Shown: positions 17,931 through 27,730, counted from the stretch's first letter. The stretch is DNA of 64,000 nucleotides from Acinetobacter sp. C32I (GCF_023702715.1 NZ_CP098480.1:4121383-4185382); one strand, 5' to 3'. Numbers and translations are program-made. The notes: a model not told the origin generated them from the letters alone.

Positions 17931-17960
17931 GCGTCATAAAGTTGTCACTTAATTGTCATA
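17931..17960 (+). promoter_or_regulatory. Pho box array upstream of pstS
   Basis: GTCAT, GTCAC and GTCAT occur at 17933, 17944 and 17955, exactly 11 bp apart. This makes two overlapping Pho boxes (compare the PhoB consensus CTGTCATANANCTGTCAC). It predicts PhoB activation of pstSCAB under phosphate limitation. Confidence 0.8.
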
Positions 17961-18047
17961 TTATCTGCTCAAAATGCAGTTAACCAAAGTACAACACTTA
18001 ACTTAAAAAGAGTTGTAAACCAAATTGCATAAATGAGAGAAAACAGA

Positions 18048-19079
18048 ATGCGCTTAAATCCATGTCACATCGCAATTGCATTAGCTGTATCTGGGGCAAC
18101 TGTAGCAACGACTGCAAATGCAGCTCGTGATACGATTCAAATTGCTGGTTCATCTACTGTATTACCGTTTGCAAGTATTGTTGCTGAAGAGTTTGGCAAC
18201 ACATTCCCACAGTTCAAAGCACCGGTTGTTGGTTCAGGTGGTACGGGCGGTGGTTTGAAACAATTCTGTCAAGGTGTAGGTGATAACACTATCGACATCG
18301 CAAATGCTTCACGTCAAATTAAAGACACAGAACTTGATGCATGTAAAAAATCTGGCGTAAACCAAGTACAAGAAATTAAAGTCGGTTATGACGGTATCGT
18401 ATTTGCATCAAATGTTAAAAAAGCGGCATATAAATTAAAACCAGTACATGTATTCACTGCATTATCTGCACAGCTTCCTTCAAATGGTAAATTAGTTCCA
18501 AACCCATATACAACTTGGAACCAAATTGATAAATCATTACCAAATGAGCCGATCACTTTAGTTATTCCTGCTTCTAACCACGGTACGCGTGAAGTTTTCC
18601 AAGAGAAGATGGTTGATGCCGGTTGTGAAGCATTTGATTACTACAAAGCTTTAAGCAAAGATGATCAAAAGAAAGCATGTTCAACCTTCCGTAAAGATGG
18701 TCGTGTGATTGAAATTGCGGGTGACTATACTGAAACTCTAGCTCGCTTGAAAACGTCTCCAAATGCAGTCGGTGTATTTGGTCTAGGTTTCTATGATTCA
18801 AACCGTGATAAATTACGTGTAGCGACTGTAAATGGCGTGACGCCATCTGAGAAAACTGTACTAGATGGTAGCTACCTTGTTTCACGTCCATTGTTCTTCT
18901 ACGTGAAAGGCGAGCACTTGAAATCAATCAAAGGCTTACCACAATTCACAGAATTCTTCTTAAACAAGAAAATTTCTGGTAAAGGTTCTAAATTAGAAAA
19001 AGCGGGCTTGATTCCTTTAAGCGACAAAGAGCGCGCAAAAATCCTAGCTGATTTCAAAGCGGGTAAATCAGTTAAGTAA
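18048..19079 (+). CDS. pstS: Phosphate ABC transporter, substrate-binding protein
   Basis: This is the periplasmic phosphate-binding protein of the Pst system, about 343 residues. The signal peptide reads MRLNPCHIAIALAVSGATVA with cleavage after ANA. Phosphate-binding loops of the family are visible: IQIAGSSTVLPF, VGSGGTGGGLKQFCQG, IDIANASRQIK and NHGTREVF. The ATG at 18048 follows GAGAGA and gives a clean signal peptide; 18033 is an alternative. It is the first gene of pstSCAB and sits behind a Pho box array. A terminator-like hairpin after it should leave pstS more abundant than the membrane subunits. Confidence 0.95.
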   Translation: MRLNPCHIAIALAVSGATVATTANAARDTIQIAGSSTVLPFASIVAEEFGNTFPQFKAPVVGSGGTGGGLKQFCQGVGDNTIDIANASRQIKDTELDACKKSGVNQVQEIKVGYDGIVFASNVKKAAYKLKPVHVFTALSAQLPSNGKLVPNPYTTWNQIDKSLPNEPITLVIPASNHGTREVFQEKMVDAGCEAFDYYKALSKDDQKKACSTFRKDGRVIEIAGDYTETLARLKTSPNAVGVFGLGFYDSNRDKLRVATVNGVTPSEKTVLDGSYLVSRPLFFYVKGEHLKSIKGLPQFTEFFLNKKISGKGSKLEKAGLIPLSDKERAKILADFKAGKSVK

Positions 19080-19093
19080 TATTGTTAAAAGGG

Positions 19094-19126
19094 AGGCTGG
19101 TGAGACGTTGGATCATCAGCCTTTTT
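19094..19126 (+). terminator. Probable partial terminator between pstS and pstC
   Basis: AGGCTGGTGA pairs with TCATCAGCCT (one G-U pair) around a 9-nt loop, followed by TTTTT. Such hairpins after pstS can limit read-through into pstCAB. Confidence 0.65.
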
Positions 19127-19178
19127 GTCTAGCTAAGTTTTTTCAAATCATGAAAATTGAGAAAACAGTGGAGATTAC

Positions 19179-20558
19179 ATGAATCTGCTACTTATCGGTG
19201 TGTTATTAGCCCTTGTGGCAATTGCATATCAAATCGGGCTGAGCAAAAGCCGTAACCTAGCAGGTAAGGGAAATAACTCAGCAACACTACATTCTCGTCC
19301 AGGATATTATGGGGCGTTGGTTGCTTTGTGGTGTGGTATTCCTGCTTTTTTAATTTTGATTATTTGGAATTTGGTTGAACCAAGTATTTTACAACATATT
19401 ATTTTCAATAATATTCCTGCATCTGTGAGTTCAACTTTAGATGCGGCAGGTCGTGATGTTTTAACCAGTCGAGTGCAAGCAATTGCTTCTGGTTTCGGGG
19501 TAACAGATCAGCCAGCAGCATATGAAGTTGCAGCAGCACAACAACTTGCTAAATTCCAGACCATTGGCTCATTTGCAAAACTTGCAGTGGTGATTAGTGC
19601 TGGACTTGCGGGTTTAGTTTGGGCAAAGCGTCATGTGAGCCAACAATTCCGTGCACGTAACCAAGTCGAAAAAACCATTAATGTTGCTTTGATCCTATGT
19701 TCTGGTGTCGCAATCTTGACAACAATCGGTATTGTTTTATCGATGTTAAAAGAGGCGTTACACTTTTTCCATTTTGTCAGTCCAGTTGACTTCTTCTTTG
19801 GTACCGAATGGAATCCAGGCTTTAGCACCTCAGGAAATGCAGAAGGTAGCTACGGCATCTTACCGCTGATTTGGGGGACCTTAATGGTCAGTGGTATCGC
19901 ATTATTGGTTGCGGTGCCGATTGGTTTGTTGGTTGCGATTTATCTGGCTGAATATGCATCGCCAAGCTTGCGTTCTTGGGCAAAACCTGCGATTGAGGTT
20001 TTGGCGGGGATTCCAACCATCGTTTATGGTGTATTCGCCTTAATGGTTATTGGCCCATTCTTTAAAATAGTGGGTGAAAGTGTTGGTATCAATATTAATG
20101 CGACCAGTGCCCTAACCGCAGGTTTTGTAATGGGCATTATGATTATCCCATTCGTTTCCTCATTGTCTGATGACATTATTACTCAGGTACCTCGTGCATT
20201 ACGTGATGGTTCTTTGGGCTTAGGTGCAACCAAATCAGAAACGATTCGTCAAGTGGTTCTACCTGCTGCTCTACCAGGGATTACAGGGGCATTTTTACTT
20301 GCCGTATCCCGTGCTGTGGGTGAGACCATGATTGTGGTGCTTGCAGCAGGAAACAGTCCATTGTTGCATGCAAATCCATTTGAAGCAGTTTCGACAGTAA
20401 CCGTTACGATTGTGAAGCAATTAACGGGGGATACTGACTTTGCCAGCCCACAAGCACTGGTGGCATTCGCCCTTGGTTTAACGCTGTTTGTGATTACTTT
20501 GGGTCTAAACATTATTGCACTGTACATCGTGCGTAAATATCGTGAGCAATACGAATGA
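19179..20558 (+). CDS. pstC: Phosphate ABC transporter permease PstC
   Basis: This is an inner-membrane subunit of the Pst transporter with 459 residues, longer than E. coli PstC because of an extended N-terminal region with two membrane segments and a periplasmic stretch. The ABC permease core has GILPLIWGTLMVSGIALLVAVPIG, the LAGIPTIVYGVFALMVIGPF segment, and the EAA loop around PRALRDGSLGLGATKSETIRQVVLP, then AVGETMIVVLAAG. GGAG lies upstream of the ATG. Its end overlaps pstA by 4 nt (ATGA), so translation is coupled. Confidence 0.94.
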   Translation: MNLLLIGVLLALVAIAYQIGLSKSRNLAGKGNNSATLHSRPGYYGALVALWCGIPAFLILIIWNLVEPSILQHIIFNNIPASVSSTLDAAGRDVLTSRVQAIASGFGVTDQPAAYEVAAAQQLAKFQTIGSFAKLAVVISAGLAGLVWAKRHVSQQFRARNQVEKTINVALILCSGVAILTTIGIVLSMLKEALHFFHFVSPVDFFFGTEWNPGFSTSGNAEGSYGILPLIWGTLMVSGIALLVAVPIGLLVAIYLAEYASPSLRSWAKPAIEVLAGIPTIVYGVFALMVIGPFFKIVGESVGININATSALTAGFVMGIMIIPFVSSLSDDIITQVPRALRDGSLGLGATKSETIRQVVLPAALPGITGAFLLAVSRAVGETMIVVLAAGNSPLLHANPFEAVSTVTVTIVKQLTGDTDFASPQALVAFALGLTLFVITLGLNIIALYIVRKYREQYE

Positions 20559-21949
20559 GTTCATCAAATACATCTCCTCTGGATCCGAACCTATTGGATC
20601 CTCAAGTAGCTGCTGAACAACGTGAGCAGCGTAAAAGAAAGATCCAAAGTTCTTTGGCTAAGCGTCATCGTAAAGAAAAAACCTTTCGCTTCGCAGGTAT
20701 CTCGGCGGTTGTGATCGCGCTGGCATTTGTTGCCTTACTATTTGGTAGCATCTTGGCGAAAGGTCTGCCTGCTTTTTGGCAAAGCAGCGTGACCGTTCCA
20801 GTTTATTTTGATCCAGCGATCATCAATGTTGGGGCGAAGCCAAAACAAACAGCAGGTGAAACCCCAGCTCACTTTGAAGAGCGCATGGTCGCTTGGCAAA
20901 CTGAAATGGGTATGGTGGACTGGGATGCCTTGATCGTAAATGGCATCGTTGCTAAAAACAAAGCCTTAGAGTCTCAACGTGATTATTTGAGCAGTTTATA
21001 TACCAGTTCTGAAGCATACCGTTTGCGTGATATGGTGCTTAAAAACCCTGCGCTGATTGGAAGCAAAGAAGAGATTAAATTCTTGGCAGATGCCAATGTT
21101 GATGTGTGGTTAGCAGGTAATATTGACCGTAGTTTACCAGATGACCAGCAACAGCTTGAACCTGAAGTGCGTCAACTGGCAGATCAGCTAAAAGCGGAAG
21201 GAATTATTACAAATACCTTCAATACCAACTTGTTCTTTAGTCCAGATTCTCGTAGTTCACCTGCAACCAGTGGTTTAGCCGGCGCATTCATGGGTTCATT
21301 ATTCATGATGATGATCGTGATTGTGATCTCGATTCCAATTGGTGTTGCCAGTGCAATTTATCTTGAAGAGTTTGCACCAAAGAACATGATGACGGATATT
21401 ATTGAAGTCAACATTAATAACTTGGCTGCTGTTCCTTCAATTGTGTTTGGTTTACTGGGTGCTGCAATCTTTATTGGCTGGATGCAATTGCCATTATCAG
21501 CACCACTGGTCGGTGGTTTGGTTCTAAGTTTGATGACCTTGCCAACCGTGATTATCACAACTCGTGCATCGCTAAAAGCAGTTCCGCCTTCGATCCGCCA
21601 AGCCGCTTTGGGTCTAGGTGCGTCGAAAGTACAAACCATTTTTCATCATGTATTACCGTTGGCCTTACCAGGCATTATGACAGGTGCGATCATTGGGGTT
21701 GCACATGCATTAGGTGAAACTGCACCGTTGCTTTTAATCGGGATGAGCGCTTTCGTTGCAAGTGTACCGACAACACCTTTAGATCAAGCGACTGCATTAC
21801 CTGTACAGGTTTATTTGTGGCAAGGTAATGAATTACGTAACTTCTTTGAAGGACGTACCGCAGCAGCAATTATTGTTCTGTTGGCATTAATGATCGGATT
21901 GAACAGCCTTGCCATTTGGCTCCGTAAGAAATTTGAAGTGCGTTGGTAA
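20555..21949 (+). CDS. pstA: Phosphate ABC transporter permease PstA
   Basis: This is the second membrane subunit of Pst, 464 residues, starting within the ATGA overlap with pstC. It has a long basic cytoplasmic N-terminus ([21 protein letters not shown]), one membrane segment, and a large periplasmic insert of about 150 residues before the permease core. The core shows [36 protein letters not shown] and the EAA loop [24 protein letters not shown], then [14 protein letters not shown]. The long periplasmic insert is a feature of the longer PstA type. pstB starts 14 nt after the stop. Confidence 0.94.
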   Translation: MSSSNTSPLDPNLLDPQVAAEQREQRKRKIQSSLAKRHRKEKTFRFAGISAVVIALAFVALLFGSILAKGLPAFWQSSVTVPVYFDPAIINVGAKPKQTAGETPAHFEERMVAWQTEMGMVDWDALIVNGIVAKNKALESQRDYLSSLYTSSEAYRLRDMVLKNPALIGSKEEIKFLADANVDVWLAGNIDRSLPDDQQQLEPEVRQLADQLKAEGIITNTFNTNLFFSPDSRSSPATSGLAGAFMGSLFMMMIVIVISIPIGVASAIYLEEFAPKNMMTDIIEVNINNLAAVPSIVFGLLGAAIFIGWMQLPLSAPLVGGLVLSLMTLPTVIITTRASLKAVPPSIRQAALGLGASKVQTIFHHVLPLALPGIMTGAIIGVAHALGETAPLLLIGMSAFVASVPTTPLDQATALPVQVYLWQGNELRNFFEGRTAAAIIVLLALMIGLNSLAIWLRKKFEVRW

Positions 21950-21963
21950 TTGAGGAGAGTACA

Positions 21964-22878
21964 ATGAATACGATTGATATTATGAACGCCGTAGAAAAGG
22001 ATAAATCAGTGAATCCACAGCAAACAGAATTTACGTCATCTGAAGCGCAAGTTCAGCAATCAAATACTGCATTTGTCTCTCAGTTTGAAACGGCTTCTTC
22101 AAATAAAAAGCCAAAAACCAGTGAAGTGAAAATCAGTACCAAAGATGTTCATGTTTACTATGGTGAAACTGAGGCAATCAAAGGAATTGACCTTGATGTT
22201 TACCAGAACGAAGTGATCGCATTCATTGGTCCATCGGGTTGTGGTAAATCGACATTCCTGCGGACTTTAAACCGTATGAATGACACCATTGATAGCTGTC
22301 GTGTGACGGGTAAAGTGACCTTAGATAATCAAGATATCTACGATCCAAATCTTGATGTGGTGTTGCTGCGTGCACAAGTCGGCATGGTATTCCAAAAGCC
22401 AAACCCATTTCCAAAATCAATTTTTGACAACGTTGCTTATGGCCCGAAATTACATGGTTTGGCACGTGATAAATATGACCTAGAAGAAATTGTTGAAAAC
22501 AGTTTGCGTAAAGCGGGTTTATGGGACGAAGTCAAAGATCGTTTGAGTCAACCAGGCACAGGTTTATCAGGTGGTCAGCAGCAGCGTTTATGTATTGCAC
22601 GTACCATTGCAGTAAGCCCAGAAGTGATCTTGATGGATGAGCCATGTTCAGCACTGGATCCAATTGCGACCGCAAAAATTGAAGAATTGATTTCAGAATT
22701 GTCAGAACAATTCACCATTGCAATCGTCACTCACTCTATGCAGCAAGCGGCGCGTGTCTCTGACCGTACAGCTTACTTCCATTTGGGTGACTTGATTGAA
22801 GTGAACTCGACTGAAAAAGTCTTTACTCAGCCTGATCATCAATTGACTGAAGCCTATATCACAGGTCGTTTTGGTTAA
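21964..22878 (+). CDS. pstB: Phosphate ABC transporter ATP-binding protein PstB
   Basis: This is the cytoplasmic ATPase of Pst, about 304 residues from the ATG at 21964, where GAGGAGAG is a strong ribosome site. The ABC motifs are Walker [10 protein letters not shown], the Q loop [18 protein letters not shown], signature [14 protein letters not shown] and Walker [14 protein letters not shown]. An N-terminal extension of about 50 residues, rich in Q, S and T, precedes the ABC fold. It is the last gene before a terminator; phoU is not next to it in this window. Confidence 0.96.
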   Translation: MNTIDIMNAVEKDKSVNPQQTEFTSSEAQVQQSNTAFVSQFETASSNKKPKTSEVKISTKDVHVYYGETEAIKGIDLDVYQNEVIAFIGPSGCGKSTFLRTLNRMNDTIDSCRVTGKVTLDNQDIYDPNLDVVLLRAQVGMVFQKPNPFPKSIFDNVAYGPKLHGLARDKYDLEEIVENSLRKAGLWDEVKDRLSQPGTGLSGGQQQRLCIARTIAVSPEVILMDEPCSALDPIATAKIEELISELSEQFTIAIVTHSMQQAARVSDRTAYFHLGDLIEVNSTEKVFTQPDHQLTEAYITGRFG

Positions 22879-22894
22879 TTTTTCGATCTAATAA

Positions 22895-22918
22895 AACAAG
22901 AGCCTGCGGGCTCTTGTT
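22895..22918 (+). terminator. Terminator of pstSCAB
   Basis: AACAAGAGCC-TGCG-GGCTCTTGTT is a perfect 10-bp stem with GC core and T-rich end, shortly after pstB. Confidence 0.8.
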
Positions 22919-23024
22919 GTTTATATAAATGAAAATGAATCTATTTTGCAAAATCGCTATTGAATTTTTATTGAGCAGACCACATCTTAGAACAATAACG
23001 CCGAACTTATAGAGCACATACTTC

Positions 23025-23987
23025 ATGTTATTCCATTTACCTAAGTTTCCTGCTGAAATTCGTATTAGTCATCTCAATGCGCGTGTGAATGAACAAAGAA
23101 AAAGAATTGCGCAAACCACCGCTTCTCGTTTGGAGTTATTACAACTCGTTCAACAATTGGCGAAAGAAGCCAAAATTCGTAAAAAGAATGATCAAAAAAT
23201 TTATGTCCTCGACTTTAAAGGGGATGTTCAAGCCTCTGCGGTCGATACCATTCGTGAAGAAATTACTCTGATCTTAGCGACTGCTAAAGCAGGGCATGAT
23301 CGTGTTGTTGTTCGTTTAGAAAGTCCAGGTGGCATGGTGCATGGCTATGGTTTAGCAGCTGCGCAATTGGTGCGTTTACGTGATGCAGGTTTTAATGTCA
23401 CCATCTGTGTGGATAAAGTTGCTGCAAGTGGCGGTTATATGATGGCATGTATTGCCAATGAAATTATTTCTGCGCCGTTTGCTGTGGTTGGCTCGATTGG
23501 CGTGGTTGCACAAGTACCGAACTTTAATCGTTTATTAAAGCAGCACAATGTCGATTTTGAGCTGTATACCGCAGGGGAATATAAACGTACCGTGACTATG
23601 TTTGGTGAAAACACGCCAGAAGGAAAGGCCAAGTTTGAAGAAGAATTGCAGCAAACCCATTCTTTATTTAAACACTTTGTTGAAAAATACCGCCCACAAC
23701 TCGATGTTGCTAAAGTCGCAACAGGCGAGCATTGGTATGGTGAAGATGCCCGTGAACTGAACTTGGTTGATAAGCTACAAACCTCAGATGAATATTTATT
23801 AAGCTTGTTACCAAAGCATGATATCTATGTGATTAATACTCGTAAACGTCCGACCTTTGGTGAGAAACTGGGATTACAGGCAGCACAAATGGCTGAAAGT
23901 TTAATTCCGACTGTGCTCAGTAAAATTACCGATAGTCTTGCAAAAGCAAATAGTACGATTGTACAAATGCGCGACCCGAAATTTTAA
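23025..23987 (+). CDS. sohB: SohB-like S49 family serine peptidase
   Basis: This is a signal-peptide-peptidase-type (S49) protease of 320 residues. The fold is shown by KIYVLDFKGDVQAS, VVVRLESPGGMVHGYG, the nucleophile serine in DKVAASGGYMMACIA, VGSIGVVAQVPNFN and the likely catalytic lysine in YTAGEYKRTVTMFGENTPEG. These match the SohB branch rather than SppA. E. coli SohB has an N-terminal membrane anchor. Here the first 55 residues are basic and helical with no clear membrane segment, so location is uncertain. The gene stands alone with its own terminator. Confidence 0.88.
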   Translation: MLFHLPKFPAEIRISHLNARVNEQRKRIAQTTASRLELLQLVQQLAKEAKIRKKNDQKIYVLDFKGDVQASAVDTIREEITLILATAKAGHDRVVVRLESPGGMVHGYGLAAAQLVRLRDAGFNVTICVDKVAASGGYMMACIANEIISAPFAVVGSIGVVAQVPNFNRLLKQHNVDFELYTAGEYKRTVTMFGENTPEGKAKFEEELQQTHSLFKHFVEKYRPQLDVAKVATGEHWYGEDARELNLVDKLQTSDEYLLSLLPKHDIYVINTRKRPTFGEKLGLQAAQMAESLIPTVLSKITDSLAKANSTIVQMRDPKF

Positions 23988-24012
23988 GTATTTGAACTAA
24001 GATACGCTATTA

Positions 24013-24041
24013 AAAAAACCAGCCGATAGGGCTGGTTTTTT
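24013..24041 (+). terminator. Terminator after sohB
   Basis: AAAAAACCAGCC-GATAG-GGCTGGTTTTTT lies about 25 nt after the stop codon. Confidence 0.9.
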
Positions 24042-24238
24042 ATGCTTGATCCTGCAGATTTTGGGGAAAGCCGTTGCTAGATTTGAACATTTGGTGAATT
24101 AAACAAACATGACAAAACTTTTGATCGAATAGATTGTAGCACTATCGATCATTTGATATTTTAACTGCAAGATGAATTACTTAATTATTCATTAACCGAA
24201 AAAGTATTTAAAAATATAATTGATAAGTGAGCATAATA

Positions 24239-26380
24239 ATGACAAGAGTCGTCGTTTTTTCAAAGAAAAATTCGAATGTTCTACAAGATGCGCAATTGAA
24301 AAGTGTGGTGCTCGACCAGCCTTCGATCGTACAGATTGGTGTGAATCAAGCCGATATTAAATCCATGATCAAACAAGGTAGTGATCTTGTCATTACATTA
24401 AAAAACGGTGAAAAAATTATTGTCAGTGGTTTTTATAGTGATGAAAACTTAACAGAGCATAGCCTTGCAATTGCAAAAGAGGATGGGACTTATGCGGTCG
24501 CAGAATTTGATGATTCAGGGAAATTTGTCCGTTATACCCTAGCAACATCACTGACGCAATTTGCGTATACGGATGCAGCTACACCAGCTCCTCAACCTCA
24601 AAATGTGGATCATGATTCGGCAATTAGTAAATCACAACTATTAAAAGTCGGTTTGGCTGCTTTAGTGGCAGAAGGTGTGTATTTGTTAGCGGTAAAAGAT
24701 GATGATGACGATAAGAATAAAAATGACAATCAACCGATTGATATAACACCACCAGCGACACCAACAGCGAGCTTGGGTACAGATACACAAACGATTACGG
24801 GTAAAACTGAAGCGAAGGCCAAAATCGAAATTAAGGATGCTGCTGGGAAAGTGATTGCAACGACCCAAGCCGATGCCGAAGGAAATTACACGGTTAAGTT
24901 GGATCAACCTTTGGTGAATGGTGGCAAGGTCAGCGTGACTGCAATTGATGGTTCGGGGAATACGTCTAAAGCCACTGTTGTGACAGGAAATAAAGATACC
25001 ATTGCACCAGATGCCCCGACGGCACAACTGAATGCAGATGGCACGATTGTGACAGGTAAGGCTGAAGCCAATGCCAAAGTCTCAATTTATGATGCAAATG
25101 GCACGCTATTGGGTAGCGTGATTGCAAATAAAGCAGGGCTGTATTCAATTAAAGTTTCACCTCCTTTAACCAGTGAAAAAGGCGGGACGGTTGTCGCTGA
25201 AGATGCAGCCGAAAATAAATCTACACCTTCTAAAGTGGTTGCAGGCAAAGATACTTTAGCGCCAGATCAACCTTTTGTGGATGTAAATAAGGAAGGTTCA
25301 TCTATTCAAGGTCGAGCAGAGGCGAATAGCAAGGTGCAGATCAAAGATGCGGATGGGAAAATCATTGGTAGTGGAATTACAGATGCACAAGGCAAATTTC
25401 AGATTACACTTTCACCTGCCTTAGCTGCAGATAAAAAGGCAACCATCATTGTAGAAGATGCGGCAGGCAACCAGTCCAAGCCACTTGAGATTAGTGCTGG
25501 AAAAGACACCATCGCACCAGATAAAGCTGTTGCTGAAATCAATACCGCAGGTGATTCAGTGACAGGTACGGCGGAAGCGAATAGTAAAATTGAAATTAGA
25601 AGTGCGGATGGGAAAACACTGTATGGTTCAGGTACTGTTGGTGCGGATGGAAAATTTAGCATTACTCTATCATCGGCTTTAACCGATAAAAATGTAGGGA
25701 AAGTCTATATTATTGATGCAGCAGGGAACCGTTCCGATGCAGTCGATGTGGTTGGGACAAAAGATACCATTGCGCCGAATAAACCGGTTTTGCAAACTGT
25801 GATGGATGATGTTGGTGTGGTAAAAGGTGCGATCGCAGCGGGAGGTGATACCGATGATAGCAAACCGACTTTGGCTGGTGTGGGCGAAGCAAAAACAGTT
25901 CTGACGATTTATGACAATGGTCAACCGATTGGTACGGTAACAGTCGGGGATAATGGCAGATGGAGTTTTGAAGTCAAGCAGGATTTGAGTCTAGGGCCAC
26001 ATAAAATCACCTTAACCTTGACTGATGCAGCAGGGAATATTAGTGAAGCGAGTGATGCATTTAGTTTTAATGTGGTCGCACCTGTGGTGAAAGCCTCTTT
26101 GGCCGATACGATTGATTTGGGTGCCTTACAAACCCAACACGCTGAACCTGTGTCTGAATCAAACAATATTGAGAAACCGAGTCTAAATACCTTGTTGTCT
26201 TCTTCTGAACCAGTATCAAATCAGTTGGATGAGGTTTTAAACCAATTACTTTTAGGGCAAAACCCATCTGCGACAATCAGTCATTCTGGAAACGCTGATG
26301 TAACCCATCTGGATTATGCTCAGACCATTAAAGCCGATCCTTTAGATCAGCTTGCGGCACTGCAACATTCTATTATCTGA
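24239..26380 (+). CDS. Short Bap-like protein: BapA prefix-like domain plus bacterial Ig-like repeats
   Basis: This protein of about 713 residues starts with a BapA-prefix-like domain (TRVVVFSKKNSNVLQD ... VVLDQPSIVQIGVNQADI) and no classical signal peptide. A hydrophobic LLKVGLAALVAEGVYLLAV stretch and an acidic DDDDDKNKNDN linker follow near residue 150. Then come about four Ig-like repeats of roughly 85 residues, each opening with KDTIAPDxP and ending with a DAAGN-type loop. A longer final Ig-like domain (DDSKPTLAGVGEAKTVLTIYDNG) follows. The tail of about 90 residues has no glycine-rich calcium-repeat motif. Large Acinetobacter Bap and Blp proteins share this layout but are much longer. 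A surface or biofilm role is inferred. No type I secretion genes are adjacent. Confidence 0.8.
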   Translation: MTRVVVFSKKNSNVLQDAQLKSVVLDQPSIVQIGVNQADIKSMIKQGSDLVITLKNGEKIIVSGFYSDENLTEHSLAIAKEDGTYAVAEFDDSGKFVRYTLATSLTQFAYTDAATPAPQPQNVDHDSAISKSQLLKVGLAALVAEGVYLLAVKDDDDDKNKNDNQPIDITPPATPTASLGTDTQTITGKTEAKAKIEIKDAAGKVIATTQADAEGNYTVKLDQPLVNGGKVSVTAIDGSGNTSKATVVTGNKDTIAPDAPTAQLNADGTIVTGKAEANAKVSIYDANGTLLGSVIANKAGLYSIKVSPPLTSEKGGTVVAEDAAENKSTPSKVVAGKDTLAPDQPFVDVNKEGSSIQGRAEANSKVQIKDADGKIIGSGITDAQGKFQITLSPALAADKKATIIVEDAAGNQSKPLEISAGKDTIAPDKAVAEINTAGDSVTGTAEANSKIEIRSADGKTLYGSGTVGADGKFSITLSSALTDKNVGKVYIIDAAGNRSDAVDVVGTKDTIAPNKPVLQTVMDDVGVVKGAIAAGGDTDDSKPTLAGVGEAKTVLTIYDNGQPIGTVTVGDNGRWSFEVKQDLSLGPHKITLTLTDAAGNISEASDAFSFNVVAPVVKASLADTIDLGALQTQHAEPVSESNNIEKPSLNTLLSSSEPVSNQLDEVLNQLLLGQNPSATISHSGNADVTHLDYAQTIKADPLDQLAALQHSII

Positions 26381-26402
26381 TTGGTATTTATATTGAGAAC
26401 AG

Positions 26403-26428
26403 CGCCTATTTTTGCATAGGCGTTTTTT
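26403..26428 (+). terminator. Terminator of the Bap-like gene, overlapping the end of the convergent gene
   Basis: CGCCTAT ... ATAGGCG with a 6-nt loop and six Ts ends the Bap-like transcript. It reaches into the last codons of the opposite DUF2238 gene. Confidence 0.8.
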
Positions 26429-27044
26429 GTTTGAGCAGTTGAATGATCCCAATCAGTATTGCTCCGATGGTCGCCAGGAACATATCCTTATGCGCATCCC
26501 AAATGTCGCCCTGTTGGCCATTATAGTTTTCAGCATCCTCAGGAGATAAACCAATGGCGATCCACCATTCGATCAGTTCATAGAACATGCTCGATGCCAT
26601 GACAAATTGGATAACCAGCAAAAATAGGGTCAAAGGTTTGGCAGTTGGTAACCAGACTTGAAAACAGCGATAGAAAAAAGGATAGAGCAATAGACCATAA
26701 GCAAAATGCACCAGTCGGTCATACATATTACGCGACCAACCCATGGTTTGATTTAAGTCAAAGTGGAACAGATTTTCAATCCACTCGTTATAAGGCACAT
26801 AAGAATAAAGGTAGTGCGCCCCTAAAATATGGATTAGAAGAAAGCCCAGATAGAGGCAAAAACTATAAAAACTGATACCAATCTTTTTCATCGTGACGAT
26901 GAGGGCGATCAGCATCAAGACGGTACCCGCTTGGTGTAGTAAATAAGCCTCAAACTCAAGCGGCTGAATACTTGCGATTGCAACCACCAGAAGTACAATC
27001 GCCAATGCAATATAATGTTTTAAACTCAGTTGTTGTTCGATCAT
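26406..27044 (-). CDS. DUF2238 (YjdF-like) membrane protein
   Basis: This inner-membrane protein of 212 residues has about six hydrophobic segments. The family's conserved stretches are all visible: HILGAHYLYSYVPY, NMYDRLVHFAYGLLLYP, FYELIEWW and QGDIWDAHKDMFLATIGA. Function is not known for the family; conserved H, D, R, E and W in membrane-facing motifs suggest an active or metal/ligand site. The start ATG at 27044 gives a short cytoplasmic lead before the first segment. The small lipoprotein gene upstream on the same strand ends 38 nt away, so they may share a transcript. Confidence 0.85.
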   Translation of the reverse strand: MIEQQLSLKHYIALAIVLLVVAIASIQPLEFEAYLLHQAGTVLMLIALIVTMKKIGISFYSFCLYLGFLLIHILGAHYLYSYVPYNEWIENLFHFDLNQTMGWSRNMYDRLVHFAYGLLLYPFFYRCFQVWLPTAKPLTLFLLVIQFVMASSMFYELIEWWIAIGLSPEDAENYNGQQGDIWDAHKDMFLATIGAILIGIIQLLKQKTPMQK

Positions 27045-27082
27045 ACTGTATCCTAAATACAGTCAGGCAAGTTTTATTGCTG

Positions 27083-27433
27083 TTACTCCGCGGTCTTTAC
27101 TGCGATTGTTTCTTTGGTTGTAGAGACGCCACCAAGTGCCTGACATGCTTGTTTATATAATTGATATTTTTGTTGTACAACTTCATCGAGCGGAATGTCA
27201 AAGAGATCTTCACCATTTTTATATTGTTCAATATAAGATGTTGCTTTGTCTTTATTCGCTGCCAGTGATTGTTGATAAAAATTTGAAATAGAAGACGTTG
27301 CTAACTCACTGGATTCAATGTTAAGACATTGAAAACCTTGTAAAAGTTTCTCAGCGCGTTTTAGCTCGCTAGATTTTCCAAAAAGACAACCTGATAAGCT
27401 CACGGTGGCAATGAGCAGGAACAAAAGCTTCAT
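27083..27433 (-). CDS. Small hypothetical lipoprotein
   Basis: This 116-residue protein has a lipoprotein signal: MKLLFLLIATVSLSGC with the lipobox LSGC. The mature part is helical and charged, with no domain I recognise. It is probably lipid-anchored in the outer or inner membrane (the residue after the cysteine is L, so outer membrane is likely). It lies directly upstream of the DUF2238 gene on the same strand, 38 nt apart. Function unknown. Confidence 0.75.
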   Translation of the reverse strand: MKLLFLLIATVSLSGCLFGKSSELKRAEKLLQGFQCLNIESSELATSSISNFYQQSLAANKDKATSYIEQYKNGEDLFDIPLDEVVQQKYQLYKQACQALGGVSTTKETIAVKTAE

Positions 27434-27628
27434 GATCGATAAAGTAGAATTTTAAAGGTGCTATTATTGTATATAAGGTGAATTTTATAAATTAATTATT
27501 TATGTCTAACACGATAAAATTTAATCTTTTTTTACTCTGCATATCTAATTGCACAAAAATTAAATAGACTGGATGTAAAATGAAAATAAGAAAAGCGCGG
27601 CTGTGTGATTGTTGATGCCTGTGTACCC

Positions 27629-27730
27629 TATAATTTATAGCGTTGCAGGTGATCAAGGAAACGAGTTTTGAAGGGGAGAGTCCTCATATCATTCCAAACG
27701 GTCGCCGTATGGAGCGGCTATTTTAAACAG
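27629..27730 (+). ncRNA. Possible short structured RNA or leader (weak)
   Basis: A consensus -10 TATAAT at 27629-27634 is followed by a region with GGGGA-GAG-TCCTC (27673-27685) and GCCG ... CGGC (27704-27718) before TATTTT. It could be a short RNA or the leader of the exported-protein gene at 27825; a small TTTAGC-GGTAT-GCTAAA hairpin follows closer to that gene. The -35 is poor and stems are short, so this is weak. The rest of the 27434-27824 gap is AT-rich with no gene seen. Confidence 0.2.

Noticed and set aside
24123-24150. GATCGAATA ... TATCGATC inverted repeat before the Bap-like gene
   Set aside because: One base is bulged and the region is AT-rich; too weak to call an operator.
26067-26276. 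Minus-strand frames within the Bap-like gene
   Set aside because: Overlap a well-supported plus-strand gene and show no domain or ribosome site.
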